64,000 nucleotides of DNA from Perilla frutescens (GCA_026008535.1 BRKX01000006.1:36568664-36632663), one strand, 5' to 3'; shown: positions 11,815-23,214, counted from the stretch's first letter. Program-made: numbers and translations. Notes: generated by a model not told the origin, from the letters alone.

Positions 11815-12730
11815 TGTTCGGTATTTATTTGACCTAAACTGCAAGTGTACAACGAGACTTATAGGATAGCGGTGAACAAGGTCGTATCCACAAGGATTTA
11901 ATAATTAAACTGCTAGTTATTCAAATTAACCTCTCGCAGTTATCTACACTACAAAACATGATTGGATTGAACTAAATAAAAACTGACAATAATAAATAAA
12001 CTAAATTACCACGGTGGAAATTAACACAAATAAATCAAACAGTGAATAAAAGACGTATTCTAGGATTACTTAATCATCAACTAATCCATTCATTCAATCC
12101 TTTCATTCTTATCCCTATATTGGGACTTAAATTATGCTAGAGCAACCACTGATGCATCCTAAATCTTCTCTCGAAGTGTCTAGGTTGTACATTACAAAAC
12201 CCGTATTAATGTCTCCGTTTAATACCTAGCATGCAACTCATGAAGGCTCCTAAGGTTTATTGCTCTCTCAATTAATCTCAACTCTCTCGAATGTTATTGA
12301 TTAACAAGTTACTTATTCCAGATCACGTGTTAAAACTCCTCTATCGATTTATGAATTAACACATCAAATTGTACCATTAATTGATCAGGTAAATAATACA
12401 GATAAATACGAGAATAAGCAAAACACAATAAAATCATGAGCATAAGAAATGAATAGATTAAACAAACTTCATAGTTTGAATCATAAACAACCCTAGAATA
12501 CTAGGGTTTTAGCTATCCATGTCAAAATATATTACTAAAATCATCCACAAAGAAAATATAAACAATCCTTAGAACAGAGAAAATAAAACCCGGAAGAATT
12601 AATTTGTCTCTAATCTTGAAAGCTCTTTAATCCTTTGGTCTTGTTCTTCACGTCTGTTTTTCTCTGCAGCAAACCTCTGGTGGCAACTTTGGGGTAGGTG
12701 GAATTGTGTGTATTTTCGTCCAAGGAAACC

Positions 12731-12740
12731 CTTATATACC
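12731..12740 (-). promoter_or_regulatory. LTR TATA box
   Basis: On the minus strand this reads GGTATATAAG, a good plant TATA box in the expected direction of element transcription, downstream of the GTCGCG cluster. It is present only in this (3') LTR; the 5' LTR has lost it. Confidence 0.6.
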
Positions 12741-12790
12741 AAGTAAAGAAAAGCCCAAAAATAGGTCAAAAATCGGACAGGCTTGCTGCA

Positions 12791-12993
12791 TTCGCGACCT
12801 CGCTCGCGACCCAGTCACCCGCGACTCGGGTCGCGAGTCCACATGGCGCTCACGTGGCAGAAAATTCACGACCAGGTCATGAATAAAACAAAGGAGACCC
12901 CCCTCTCTGTCGCGAACGTACAGAAATCAGTCCAGATCAGGATTCGCGACCCCGTTCGCGACCACTATCGCGACTCCGGTCACGAGTCCACGT
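12791..12993. repeat. GTCGCG palindrome cluster upstream of the LTR TATA box
   Basis: Two related blocks (about 12791-12840 and 12946-12993), each with several CGCGAC/GTCGCG words. In the first, CTCGCGACCC (12803-12812) and GGGTCGCGAG (12828-12837) are a perfect 10-bp inverted repeat. Read in the element's direction, the cluster lies about 50-260 bases upstream of the TATA box. The same word occurs upstream of the TATA box in the unrelated Tekay LTR. Confidence 0.75.
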
Positions 12994-13220
12994 CAGCTCC
13001 GGCAGCCTCTCACTATTTTGCTTCGTTCTCACTCATTTCTTGTCCGATTGACCCGATTCTTTTTGAAGTCCACACAAAAAATGGCATTAATTCCCTTCAC
13101 AATGAACAAACACGTGACATTGCATAGGAAACTATGCAAAACTCAACACTTCATGCATGCAATGCCCATAAAATACCACTCAAATGTACCTCAAAATACA
13201 TGCAAAATATGAGGTTATCA

Positions 13221-13237
13221 ACTCCCCCAAACTTAAA
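13221..13237 (-). promoter_or_regulatory. Polypurine tract of the gag-only Athila-like element
   Basis: Minus strand TTTAAGTTTGGGGGAGT abuts the LTR start TGATAACC. Slightly further upstream the minus strand reads GGGGACAAACAATG, the block that also precedes the polypurine tract of the Athila complex at 52.9 kb. Confidence 0.85.
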
Positions 13238-14058
13238 ACATTGTTTGTCCCCAAACAAAAAACAAAACCAAACTTAGAATTCAAACAATTCATAACTCCA
13301 CAATTTATAATCTAGCATCTATAACCTCGAAATTCTAATTAGGAACAACAAAAACAAGCACAACACTCAAATCATGAACAAGTGTTATAGATTTCAACGA
13401 GCAAAAATTTAAGCCAATGATCCTCACCAGTGTGTGTTTCGCTCAAACACTCAAAGTGTGATAAAATAAGGATAAGCACACATCGAAATATTGAACTATA
13501 CACTTGATCTACCATAGGCTTGCATGTAATCTCAACTCTCCACTGACAAATAAATGTGCTCAAAGTTAGGATCAAATAGGACTTTTGTAAGGTTGTAATG
13601 TAGGCTTGGGTTAAGGCTAGGAATATTTGGCTAAAGTGACTAAAAAATTGCAACACAATCCACCACTTTTACTTTCTATTCCCAACTACTTATTACATTC
13701 AAACACTAGTTGGAATATTTCCAACTTCCTCCTACACCACCTTAAGTCATTCATATTTTTCAACTCATGGACCTTTGGTCTCTTTTCCTTATTTCTTTTC
13801 ATTGGCACTTTTCACATATTTTCTTTTATGCTATTTTCATTCATTTTTTCCTTTTTAACACTCACATAACACTTTTTTCCCGCATCAACAAAAACCACCA
13901 ATTATCACCATTTTTTTTATCCCAACTCAAAAATTCCTACCCTTATTCCTATTTCTCCACAAGAATCAACAAAATAATCTCAAATAGACTCTCAAAGAAA
14001 AGGAATTTAGGCACAAAAGGGCTCGCAAGGGAATATAATGAATTTAGGACAGTGTATG
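13238..14058 (-). other. Noncoding internal region of the gag-only element
   Basis: AT-rich sequence between the last polypurine tract and the Tekay insertion; its other half continues at 23215. No protein similarity seen on either strand. It ends in GTATG (14054-14058), the left copy of the Tekay target duplication. Confidence 0.6.
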
Positions 14059-14600
14059 TGTGATACCCCGTCTCTTTTTCTAATTATGAATTATAATTTT
14101 GGAAAATGAATTTGAATTAATATTGTTTGAATATTGATCATGTGAGTATGTTTGTATATTATACCATTGTTTTAATGCAGGTTGTTCCACTCGAGCTGAT
14201 ACGTCATAGCACGGTTACACTATGCTGATTGCATAATGGAATTTGAAATTTAACATTTAAATTGTCGAGTTATATGATAATGAATGAGTGTGTTTATATT
14301 TAATTTTGATTTGACATACCTCAATTTTATGTAATTTTGGTATGTCATTAAATAAGTAGTGATTATGTTTTAAAAATTTAAGTTGTGTATTGTATGTGTT
14401 TTCGAAAATAGTATAAATCGAGGGTCTCGCTGAGTTTTGGTAGGGTTTCGTCCGGAAGTCATAACTTTTGATTCGGTTAGAACCACGAGGCCCATAAGTA
14501 CTCAAATCGAAGCTCTTTCAAAAATCTACAATCTGAGCATGAACGGAAAGCGCAACCCCATTCGAGTCTCGTTCTGACGGGTCTACAGCGCGAACATTAA

Positions 14601-14621
14601 ACGCGACCCCCTCGGTCGCGT
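14601..14621. repeat. GGTCGCG inverted repeat upstream of the Tekay TATA box
   Basis: ACGCGACC, loop CCCTC, GGTCGCGT: a perfect 8-bp inverted repeat about 85 bases before the TATA box, identical in the other LTR at 21264-21284. Further degenerate copies lie on both sides (14640-14680; 21327-21357). Confidence 0.8.
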
Positions 14622-14702
14622 GTCACCAGCTTCAGAGAGCCATTTTTCTTTGGCTTAAAGGCGACCTACCCTACGTCGCGCCCTGTTTCGGAAATTCCAC
14701 CC

Positions 14703-14710
14703 TATAAATA
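14703..14710 (+). promoter_or_regulatory. Tekay LTR TATA box
   Basis: TATAAATA in the context CACCC-TATAAATA-CTACAC, identical in the 3' LTR (21379-21386). The pyrimidine-rich TTCATTTCTCTCTTCTC about 30 bases downstream would hold the transcription start. Confidence 0.7.
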
Positions 14711-15565
14711 CTACACTTCATTCATTCCTCTTCATTTCTCTCTTCTCTTGGGCGATTTTCCTCTCAATTTTCTCAAGGAGTTCTTCAAGCTTTGGGAAAG
14801 CATTCTCTTAACATTATCCATCATCTAAGGTAACTTCATACCCTCTCCATCTTAGTGATTGAACACCATTTTCATGTTGAATTGAATCTAGGGTTCATAC
14901 CCAAAAATTAGGGTTTTCGATTCTATTGATCCTCATGCTTTGATATCTTAAACATTTGGTTTATTTACTCCATTGAAGCTATATGTGAAGTTATATTGAA
15001 TTCCTATGGTTCATTGTTGCTAAAGATATGATTTTTACTCTATTTTCCCCTTAAGTTGTTGGTGTTTGGTTGGGGGTATTGTGATGGTTTTATGAAATTG
15101 ATTTTCATGTATGTTAGAGCCCTAGGATGAAGGTGCTCGTATTTGAAATATTGGGTTTAAAGGATTTAAATTGAGTCATGATCATGTGGTTTGAATGTGT
15201 GCACATAATGTGTTTGATTAAACGCTTCAAAGAGTTTTAATGTGTATTTTGAGTCCAAAATCATATTATGAGTTGGTATATCCATGATTGTGTATAAGGA
15301 TATGTTTGAAGACCTTAAAGTAAAGTATATCATGAGTTTGGTCTAAACTATGATTTAATTGTATAACTCGACATCTAAAATGAAAAAGGGATTTAAAGGT
15401 GCTAGGCAACGTATTGGGACTCGAGGAGGACAACTTGTGCACGGTCAAGGAGTATTTCAAAGGTTGAGAAATTGTGAAAGCGTCTCATAAGGTGGGGTAA
15501 CTCTAAACTGTGAACACGTTTAAGGTTATAGTTATTGTTGTGCTTTGTATGTATACGTATGAAGG

Positions 15566-15661
15566 GTCTTCGGACTAGAGATAAAAGAGACCCTTCGGAG
15601 CATAACAGAGATCCTTCGGGGTCGACAAAGAGACCCTTCGGGGCAGAGATCCTTTGGGATC
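15566..15661 (+). repeat. Array of five UUCG-type mini-hairpins in the Tekay 5' LTR
   Basis: Five short inverted repeats with four-base TTCG/TTTG loops: GTC-TTCG-GAC (15566-15575), CCC-TTCG-GAG (15591-15600, arms imperfect here), GATCC-TTCG-GGGTC (15610-15623), CCC-TTCG-GGG (15634-15643) and GATCC-TTTG-GGATC (15648-15661). C(UUCG)G is a known extra-stable RNA tetraloop. The array lies about 0.85 kb downstream of the TATA box, so it would be in the 5' leader RNA. Confidence 0.8.
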
Positions 15662-16540
15662 GAATATAGACCTGTTAATGTCCTCCCTAGGGGGTTGTAT
15701 GTCTGCGGGCATCCCTACAGGGCTAAAGATGTTCATTAACGGGGGCATCATGATGTTTGGACACTACGGGGTTGAGAGTAGTCTCCACAAAGTAAAGAAA
15801 AGTCCATATGTTATATTTTCACTTGTGCAATTGGCTATAACTGTTTGCAGTGTTCCCCACTGAGTATGTTGTTAAATACTCACCCCATTCATTCAATGAA
15901 TTTCAGGTTGAGGAGTCGGAGCCCGAGTAGGAGCGTTGTGAACACAAGAGAACCCCCACAAGATTGTGTTTACTTTTCACGCCTTTGAATACGCATATTA
16001 TGATAATTTTATTGATCGACCTATTTATCTTATGATCAATGATTATTGGGGATGGGAATAGCCCAATCTTTTATGGTATTGCTGTGTTTAGCTCGATATA
16101 TTATGTTAATGTTTTAAAAGCGGGTCGATTGACCTAGGAGCCTATGTTGTGTAAATATAGGTCATTAAATTCCTATGATATGTTTGTTAATTTAGGGTGC
16201 TAGACGGGTGGGTTGTCTATGACCTATGAGCCCGATAGGTTAGATGATTTTATGAATGATGTGGATGGGTTTATTCTATGCTTCCGTTAAATACGATGTT
16301 GTGTGACATGGTAGATTTTGATTGGTTGCATATTATAATTGTACAAGAAAAATTTATATTTGGAATAATGATGTTATACCTCATTATGCTATTTGACCTT
16401 AGCTTCCGTTCAATTTATTATGAGAACGCAAACGCATGTAAATGAATTATATGTTTAGTGACGTGGCCGAACGGAGTAGTTTGGGGCGTTACAAGTATGT
16501 TAAGTGACGTGGCCAAACGGAGTAGTTTGGGGCATTACAA

Positions 16541-16553
16541 ATTGTTAACAGAG
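16541..16553 (+). promoter_or_regulatory. Degenerate primer-binding site (initiator Met tRNA type)
   Basis: ATTGTTAACAGAG follows the LTR end by one base. It differs from the usual TTGGTATCAGAG of chromoviruses at two positions, so the site is decayed but recognisable by position and sequence. Confidence 0.6.
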
Positions 16554-17221
16554 TAAGTCTACGTTCCTGTAGACTTGTTCTGTATGTGTTTGATTTATGT
16601 GTGAGAAATGTGGGTGGTTGTTCACGATGGCTACTCGGCTTGACTCCGATCCTAAGGTATGTACCTTTTTAAAGGTTTGTCAAGTATGAGTAATATGAAA
16701 TGGGGGTGTATTATAGAGTGTGTCGGGAAAGAAGTTAAAGAAGTTTAAGAGTTGAATAAATCGTGATAGCATGATAAAGAAAAGAATGAATGGTCCGAAG
16801 TTGGACAAAAGAAAAGAATGAATGGTCCGAAGTCGGACAATAAAGATGAATGAAATGTATTTGTTGTCACGATCAACTATGATGTTTTAAAAATTCCCGA
16901 TACACGCTTTAAAGAAATGAAATCTTGAAAGTTGTGTGCTTTCTTGATTATGAAATGATGAAAAGTGCTTTAGTAGTCCTCGAATTAGCCTTAAGAATGA
17001 CATTAACTTAACGAGCTAGTGTGCCATGAAACTATTCCGAGCTTAGCATTTCATGCAAAGATAGTGGTGAATTGTTGGGGATCAGTATTCCTTCGGGAAA
17101 GAGAGTTTCGTCTAGCAAGATAGCGTATGGCCTGAAGCTAGAAATCAATGATAAAGTGCTGAGAGCAGATCTCCATGTCTTGGAGATGCATGGTTTCAAC
17201 GTAATCCTAGGTATGGATTAG
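16554..17221 (+). pseudogene. gag: Remnant of Tekay gag and protease
   Basis: An ATG at 16627 opens MATRLDSDPK and soon stops, as expected of a gag start. Most of gag, including any zinc knuckle, has been lost: only about 600 bases separate the leader from the protease end. A 32-base direct repeat (about 16776-16807 and 16808-16839, GAATGGTCCGAAGT) lies here. The last 150 bases translate to protease-like sequence ending VILGMD before a stop (TAG at 17219). Gag would form the particle shell and the protease would cut the polyprotein; neither can be made. Confidence 0.6.
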
Positions 17222-18943
17222 TTGAGTGGGACTTATGCCACGATTCAATGTCGTGATCGTGAGGTCGAATTTGTTTTTCCGGGAGAGCCTAAGTTAATCT
17301 TTTATGGTGCAAGAACGAGATCAACTCAGAGAATCATTACAGCAATAAAGACAATGAAGTTATTGAAGAAGAAAGGATGTCAGGGATTTATCGTTAGCAT
17401 AATCGAGTCAAGATCCATTAAGGTGCAAGTTCCAGACGTGCCAGTGGTGAATGAATTTCCCGATGTATTTCTAGACGAGCTGCCAGGGAATCCTGCTGAC
17501 CGTCAGATCGAGTTCACCATCGACCTAGTGCCAGGTGCGGCACCAATATCTAAAGCTCCATACAGAATGATGCCAAAGGAGTTGCAAGAGCTCAAAGTTC
17601 AACTTCAGGAATTGCTTGACAACAAACTAATCCGACTAAATGTTTCACCATGGGGAGCACCTGTGCTACTCGTGAAGAAGAAGGATAGATCAATGCGGAT
17701 GTGCATTGACTATAGAGAGTTGAACCGGTTAACGATCAATAACAAGTATCCGCTGCCGAGAATTGATGATTTGTTTGATCAACTGAAGGGAGCCGGTGTG
17801 TTTTCTAAGATCGACTTGAAGTCCGGCTATCATCAATTGAAGATCAAGGAGAGTGACATCTCTAAGAAGGCATTTAGATGTGTTATGAGTATTATGAGTT
17901 CACGGTGGTGCCTGTTGGATTGTCCAATGCACCAGGAGTCTTCATGGACTTGATGAATCGAGTGTTCTATCCGTACCTCGACCAGTTCGTAATAGTCTTC
18001 ATCGAGGATATCTTGATTTATTCAAGAAGCAAGGAGCAACACGCTGAGCATCTCAGAATTGTATTGGAGACGCTAAGGAAAGAAGAGTTGTATGCAAAAT
18101 TTTCAAAATGCGAGTTCTGGTTCGAGCGAGTGGCATTCCTTGGCCACGTGGTGACATCAAATGGAATTGAGGTAGATCCATCAAAGGTGGAAGCTCTTAG
18201 CAATTGGAAGACGCCGTTGAATGTTAATGAAGTCCGAAGTTTTGTAGGACTGACGGGTTACTATAGAAGATTTATTGAGGGGTTTCCCAAGATATCGAGT
18301 CCTTTAACGAGATTAACAAGGAAGGATGAGAAGTTCCAAGGGAGTGAGGAGTGTGAACAGAGTTTTCAAGAATTGAAGCGACGTCTCGTGTCAGCCTTAG
18401 TGTTTATCATCCCTGATGGGACTGAAGGCTTTGTCACTTACAGTGACGCCTCGAAGTAAGGACTTGGGTGTGTTCTAATACAACATGGAAAGGTAGTGGC
18501 ATATGCATCAAGACAGTTGAAGACGCATGAGCATAATTATCCGACGCATGATCTCAATCTAGCTGCCGGTCTATGTATTGAAGATTTGGAGACATTATCT
18601 TTATGGAGGCAAGTGCGAGATTTACACCGACCACAAAAGCTTGAAGTACTTCTTCACCCAGAAGGAGTTGAATTTACGTCAAAGAAGATGGCTAGAATTG
18701 GTGAAGGATTACGACTGTATGATCTTATATCATCATGGAAAGGCGAATGTTCTAGCTGATGTTTTGAGCCGAAAGAGCTATTTTCCAACCAAGCGAAGCC
18801 ATTTGAAGTTCAACCGACGTGTGCCATTCCATAGCAACCTCTCCAAGAAGAAGGTATGTGGTGCTCAAGAAAGAGGAGACCCGAATAAGAAGATCGTTAA
18901 GAAGATAGACCTAGTATTCGGTAGATTGAGAGTTTCAGTATGA
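17222..18943 (+). pseudogene. pol: Tekay reverse transcriptase and RNase H, frameshifted
   Basis: Continues from the protease. The RT reads VNEFPDVF, ELPG, IDLVPGAAPISKAPYRM, LLDNKLIRLNVSPWGAPVL, MCIDYRELN and KIDLKSGYHQ. A frameshift near 17880 moves it to the next frame, which gives LSNAPGVFMDLMNRVF, then the catalytic site, GHVVTSNGIEVDPSKV, FVGLTGYYRRFI. The usual FIDD catalytic box is FIED here (18004-18009): the first catalytic Asp is Glu. A stop at 18457 follows TYSDASK. RNase H goes on as YASRQLKTHEHNYPTHDL and, in another frame, YTDHKSLKYFFTQ, RRWLELVKDYD and DVLSRK. The order fits chromovirus pol. At least two frameshifts and a stop, plus the changed active site, make it inactive. 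Confidence 0.92.
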
Positions 18944-20704
18944 TAGAAGTTTTTGTTGAGTCTATTTATTCATTCTCGTATTAATAGAATCGATTTGTTC
19001 ATTCTCTTTTGGAATCGATTTGTCCTCTTGATAATTGAATCAATTGCCATTCAATAGCTTCGCATCAATTGAAATTCTCCATTTGTACCATTTGAAATTC
19101 TTTGATTATATCTGTTGGGATAATTTGCAATCTTTTGAATGATACTTCTTTGATCATCAAGAATTAGTAATGGCATTTCCTTGATAGGCTATGATGTCGC
19201 CCTTGTGAAAATATTTTAGCACGTTTTCAGTTGCTAACCGTTGATTCCTTCATATCTTTGTCATATGCAAGAACCCTTCAAGTTTATAAGTCCTCTAAAA
19301 AGGTAATGTTTTTGACATATATAACCTAGTGTTATATCTCTTTCAGTTTTTGAGCTTGTTAAAGAATTGTTGAGCAAGATAAAGCCCTCACTCTGAGGCA
19401 TTCCTTTATTCTGTTCTCGCTCATAGAACTCAAGTGTGGATCTCGGAATAGAGCAGAGAGTATATAGCAGTATTCATTTTGGTCAAGGTTGGGAGAATAA
19501 GAGATATTATTTCCTAGTAGGAAGTAGAATTGAAGTAAGTGCCAGATAGTATTCTCTAAAGTTTAGAATGTGCGTTTCCAAGAAAATTTCTCAGCTCGTT
19601 GTGTTTAGAGGGAATCTAAGGAATAGTTAAAAGTCTAGACGTGCGATCGTTACGCCTGCAAGCGAAGGTGACCACCAGCAGGAGCCACGAAGTCAGACGA
19701 CTACTCTAAGGAAAAGAGGCAACTGCGATGAAGAAGTTTAGATTTAAGTTGCTTTGAGAGTTTAAGAAGCACATCATGAAGTACGTCCCAAGAAGACAAA
19801 GAAGTCGAACCTCAGGAAGTAAGATGGAGATAAAGCGAGTTTTCAATTTAATAGAACGTGCAAGGAACCATTGATGTAAGTGCCTGATTATTCGAGTTTG
19901 ACGTCTAGTTCAAGTTCATTGAAGTTTCTCAAAGCTATGAGAAGTAAAGTCAGAAGCAAAAGTAAAGCCAAGCAAGATGAAAAAAGGAAGGACGCGTTAA
20001 GACCGCACGTCCACAGCTCAAGGAGCAAGTTTAGTGAATTTTTCTTTTATTCTGTTGCTCGAATAGTTTCTATAGGTCCGCTCGAATGCAAGATATTAAG
20101 GAGATCGTGTTAAGCAATGTTTCGAGAGAGATTTCACAAGGAAGAAAAGATAGAAGATGCTCAAGATTTGAAGAAGATAAGAAGAAGAATCAAGATAGCT
20201 CAAAATCATCAGAAATCCGATGCCGACGTAAAGAGAAAAGATGTGATCATTGAGATTGGTGACAAGGTATTCTTGAAGATTGCACCAATGAGAGGAGTGA
20301 CTATATTTGGGAAAAAGGGGTAAGTTGCAGCCACGTTATGTGGGATACTTCGAGATTCTAGAAGAAAATAGGTGAAGTTGCCTATTGCCTAGCACTACAT
20401 CCGATTTTGGCAGGTGTGCACAATGTTTTCCAAGTGTCGTTGCTTAGACGATACGTGTCTTATCCCAGTCATGTCATTTCATATGACACAGTACAAGTCT
20501 CTTAAGATAAGATGTATGAAGAAGTCCCAGTTGCCGTGATAGATTGAAGAGTTCACATTCTTCGAACCCGTGGGGTTCCCCTAATGAAAGCGCAGCGGAG
20601 TCGAAGTGGACCCGTAGAGGTCACTTGAAAGAAAGAAGTTGATATTATAGCTCGATATCAAAATTTATCAGAGATGTTAGGTTAATTTCGAGGATGAAAT
20701 TTTT
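18944..20704 (+). pseudogene. pol: Decayed Tekay integrase
   Basis: Most of the integrase zinc finger and catalytic core is unreadable. The C-terminal part is recognisable from about 20220: DVKRKDVIIEIGDKVFLK, APMRGVTIFGKKG, then after a stop, ALHPILAGVHNVFQVSLLRRY and SYPSHV. Beyond that, the stretch to 20660 (WNPRGVPLMKAQRS-like and TRRGHLKERS-like pieces) matches the tail region where chromoviruses carry the chromodomain-like end, and it closes with the FEDEIF block just before the polypurine tract. The protein would insert element DNA into chromatin. Loss of the DDE core and many stops exclude function. Confidence 0.75.
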
Positions 20705-20719
20705 AAAAGTTGGGGAGAT
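20705..20719 (+). promoter_or_regulatory. Polypurine tract of the Tekay-like element
   Basis: AAAAGTTGGGGAGAT lies directly before the 3' LTR start TGTGATACC, the expected plus-strand primer position. Confidence 0.8.
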
Positions 20720-23214
20720 TGTGATACCCCGTCTCTTTTTCTAAATTATGAATTATAATTTTGGAAAATGAATTTGAATTAATATTGTTTGAATATTGAT
20801 CATGTGAGTATGTTTGTATATTATGCCGTTGTTTCAATGCAGGTTGTTCCACTCGAGCTGATACGTCATAGCACGGTTACACTATGCTGATTGCATAATG
20901 GAATTTGAAATTTAACATTTAAATTGTCGAGTTATATGATAATGAATGAGTGTGTTTATATTTAATTTTGATTTGACATACCTCAATTTTATGTAATTTT
21001 GGTATGTGCATTAAATAAGTAGTGATTATATTTTAAAAATTTAAGTTGTGTATTGTATGTGTTTTCGAAAATAGTATAAATCGAGGGTCCCGCTGAGTTT
21101 TGGTAGGGTTTCTTCCGGAAGTCATAAGTGTTGACTCGGTTGGAACCACGAGGCCCATAAGTACTCAAATCGGAGCTCTTTCAAAAATCTACAATCTTAG
21201 TGCGACGGGAAAGCGAGACCCCATTCTAGTCGCGTTCTGAGGGGTCTACAGCGTGACCATGAAACGCGACCCCCTCGGTCGCGTGTCACCAGCTTCAGAG
21301 AGCCATTTTTCTTCGGCTCAAACGCGACCTGTAAACGCGACCTCCCCTAGGTCGCGCCCTGTTTCGGAAATTCCACCCTATAAATACTACACTTCACTCA
21401 TTCCTTTTCATTTCTCTCTTCTCTTGGGCGATTTTCCTCTCAATTTTCTCAAGGAGTTCTTCAAGCTTTGGGAAAGCATTCTCTTAACATTATCCATCAT
21501 CTAAGGTAACTTCATACCCTCTCCATCTTAGTGATTGAATACCATTTCCATGTTGAATTGAATCTAGGGTTCATACCTAAAAATTAGGGTTTTCGATTCT
21601 ATTGATCCTCATGCTTTGATATCTTAAACATTTGGTTTATTTACTCCATTGAAGCTATATGTGAAGTTATATTGAATTCCTATGGTTCATTATTGCTAAA
21701 GATATGATTTTTACCCTATTTTTCCCTTAAGTTGTTGGTGTTTGGTTGGGGGTATTGTGATGGTTTTATGAAATTGATTTTCATGTATGTTAGAGCCCTA
21801 GGATGAAGGTTCTCGTATTTGAAATATTGGGTTTAAAGGATTTAAATTGAGTCATGATCATGTGGTTTGAATGTGTGCACGTATTGTGTTCGATTAAATG
21901 CTTCAAAGAGTTTTAATGTGTATTTTGAGTCCAAAATCATATTATGAATTGGTATATCCATGATTGTGTATAAGAATATGTTTGAAGACCTTAAAGTAAA
22001 GTGTATCATGAATTTGGTCTAAACTATGATTTAATTGTATAACTCGACATCTAAAATGAAAAAGGGATTTAAAGGTGCTAGGCGACGTATTGGGGCTCGA
22101 GGAAGACAACTTGTGCACGGCCAAGGAGTATTTCAAAGGTTGAGAAATTGTGAAAGCGTCTCATAAGGTGGGGTAACTCTAAACTGTGAAGACGTTTAAG
22201 GTTATAGTTATTGTTGTGCTTTGATTGTATACGTATGAAGGGTCTTCGGACCAGAGATAAAAGAGACCCTTCGGGGCATAACAGAGATCCTTTGGGGTCG
22301 ACAAAGAGACCTTTCGGGGCAGAGATCTTTTGGGATCGAATATAGACCTGTTAATGTCCTCTCTGGGGGTAGTATGTCTGCGGGCATCCCTACAGGGCCA
22401 AAGATGTTCATTAACGGGGGCATCATGATGTTTGGACCCTACGGGGTTGAGACTAGTCTCCACAAAGTAAAGAAAAGTCCATATGTTATATTTTCACTTG
22501 TGCAATTGGCTATAACTATTTGTAGTGTTCCCCACTAAGTATGTTGTTAAATACTCACCCCATTCATTCAATAAATTTTAGGTTGAGGAGTCGGAGCCCG
22601 AGTAGGAGCGTTGTGAACACAAGAGAACCCCCACAAGATTGTGTTTACTTTTCATGCCTTTGAATACGCATATTAGGATAATTTTATTGATCGACCTATT
22701 TATCTTATGATCAATGATTATTGGGGATGGGAATAGCCCGATCTTTTGTGGTATTTCTATGTTTAACTCGATATATTATGTTAATGTTTTAAAGGTGGGT
22801 TGATTGACCTAGGAGCCTATGTTGTGTAAATATAGGTCATTGAATTCCTATGCTATGTTTGTTAATTTAGGGTGCTAGACGGGTGGGTTGTCTAAGACCT
22901 ATGAGCCCGATAGGTTAGATGATTTTATGAATGATTTGGATGGGTTTATTCTATGCTTCCGTTAAATACGATGTTGTGTCACATGGTAGATTTTGATAGG
23001 TTGCATGTTATAATTGTGCAAGAAAAAATTATATTTGGAATAATAATGTTATACCTCAATATGTTATTTGACCTTAGCTTCCGTTCAATTTATTATGAGA
23101 ACGCAAACGCATGTAAATGAATTATATGTTTAGTGACGTGGCCAAACGGAGTAGTTTGGGGCGTTACAAGTATGTTAAGTGACGTGGCCAAACGGAGTAG
23201 TTTGGGGCGTTACA
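20720..23214 (+). repeat. 3' LTR of the Tekay-like element
   Basis: Colinear with the 5' LTR. It carries the same TATA box (21379-21386), the same 8-bp GGTCGCG inverted repeat (21264-21284), the mini-hairpin array (22241-22337) and the duplicated terminal block (23132-23168, 23178-23214). It ends next to GTATG, the right target duplication. Confidence 0.95.

Larger units (their letters stand above)
11815..13220 (-). repeat. 3' LTR of the gag-only Athila-like element
   Basis: About 1.4 kb. It matches 26325-27258 along most of its length (for example ACCTAAACT, AGTGTACAACGAG, GGTCGTATCCACA) and both copies end GGTTATCA on the + strand. This copy retains a block of about 470 bases (roughly 12679-13150) that is missing from the other LTR. 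That block holds the TATA box and the GTCGCG palindromes. Confidence 0.88.
14059..16539 (+). repeat. 5' LTR of the Tekay-like element
   Basis: About 2.48 kb, colinear with 20720-23214 with scattered substitutions and small indels. It contains, in order, GCGACC palindromes, a TATA box, a T-rich leader, an array of UUCG-type mini-hairpins and a duplicated 37-base terminal block (16457-16493 and 16503-16539). Confidence 0.95.
14059..23214 (+). mobile_element. Tekay/Del-like Ty3/gypsy chromovirus, decayed but with both LTRs
   Basis: Two long LTRs (14059-16539 and 20720-23214) beginning TGTGATACCCC and ending GGGGC(A/G)TTACA, flanked by GTATG at 14054-14058 and 23215-23219. Between them are a degenerate initiator-Met primer site, a gag reduced to scraps, protease remnant, RT-RNase H, badly decayed integrase and a polypurine tract (AAAAGTTGGGGAGA). 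LTR length near 2.5 kb, primer type and the RT-INT sequence fit the Tekay/Del chromovirus lineage. It is the youngest insertion in the nest, being inside the Athila-like element that is inside the SIRE LTR. Confidence 0.92.

Noticed and set aside
13372..14063. Short frames on both strands (Phe/Ser-rich) between the polypurine tract and the Tekay insertion
   Set aside because: Low-complexity translations of AT-rich DNA; no family similarity and no start context worth noting.
19880..20323. Basic Lys/Arg-rich frames as a novel small gene in the Tekay element
   Set aside because: They lie where integrase must be, and the later one contains the recognisable GDKVFLK and MRGV integrase C-terminus; the rest is decay.
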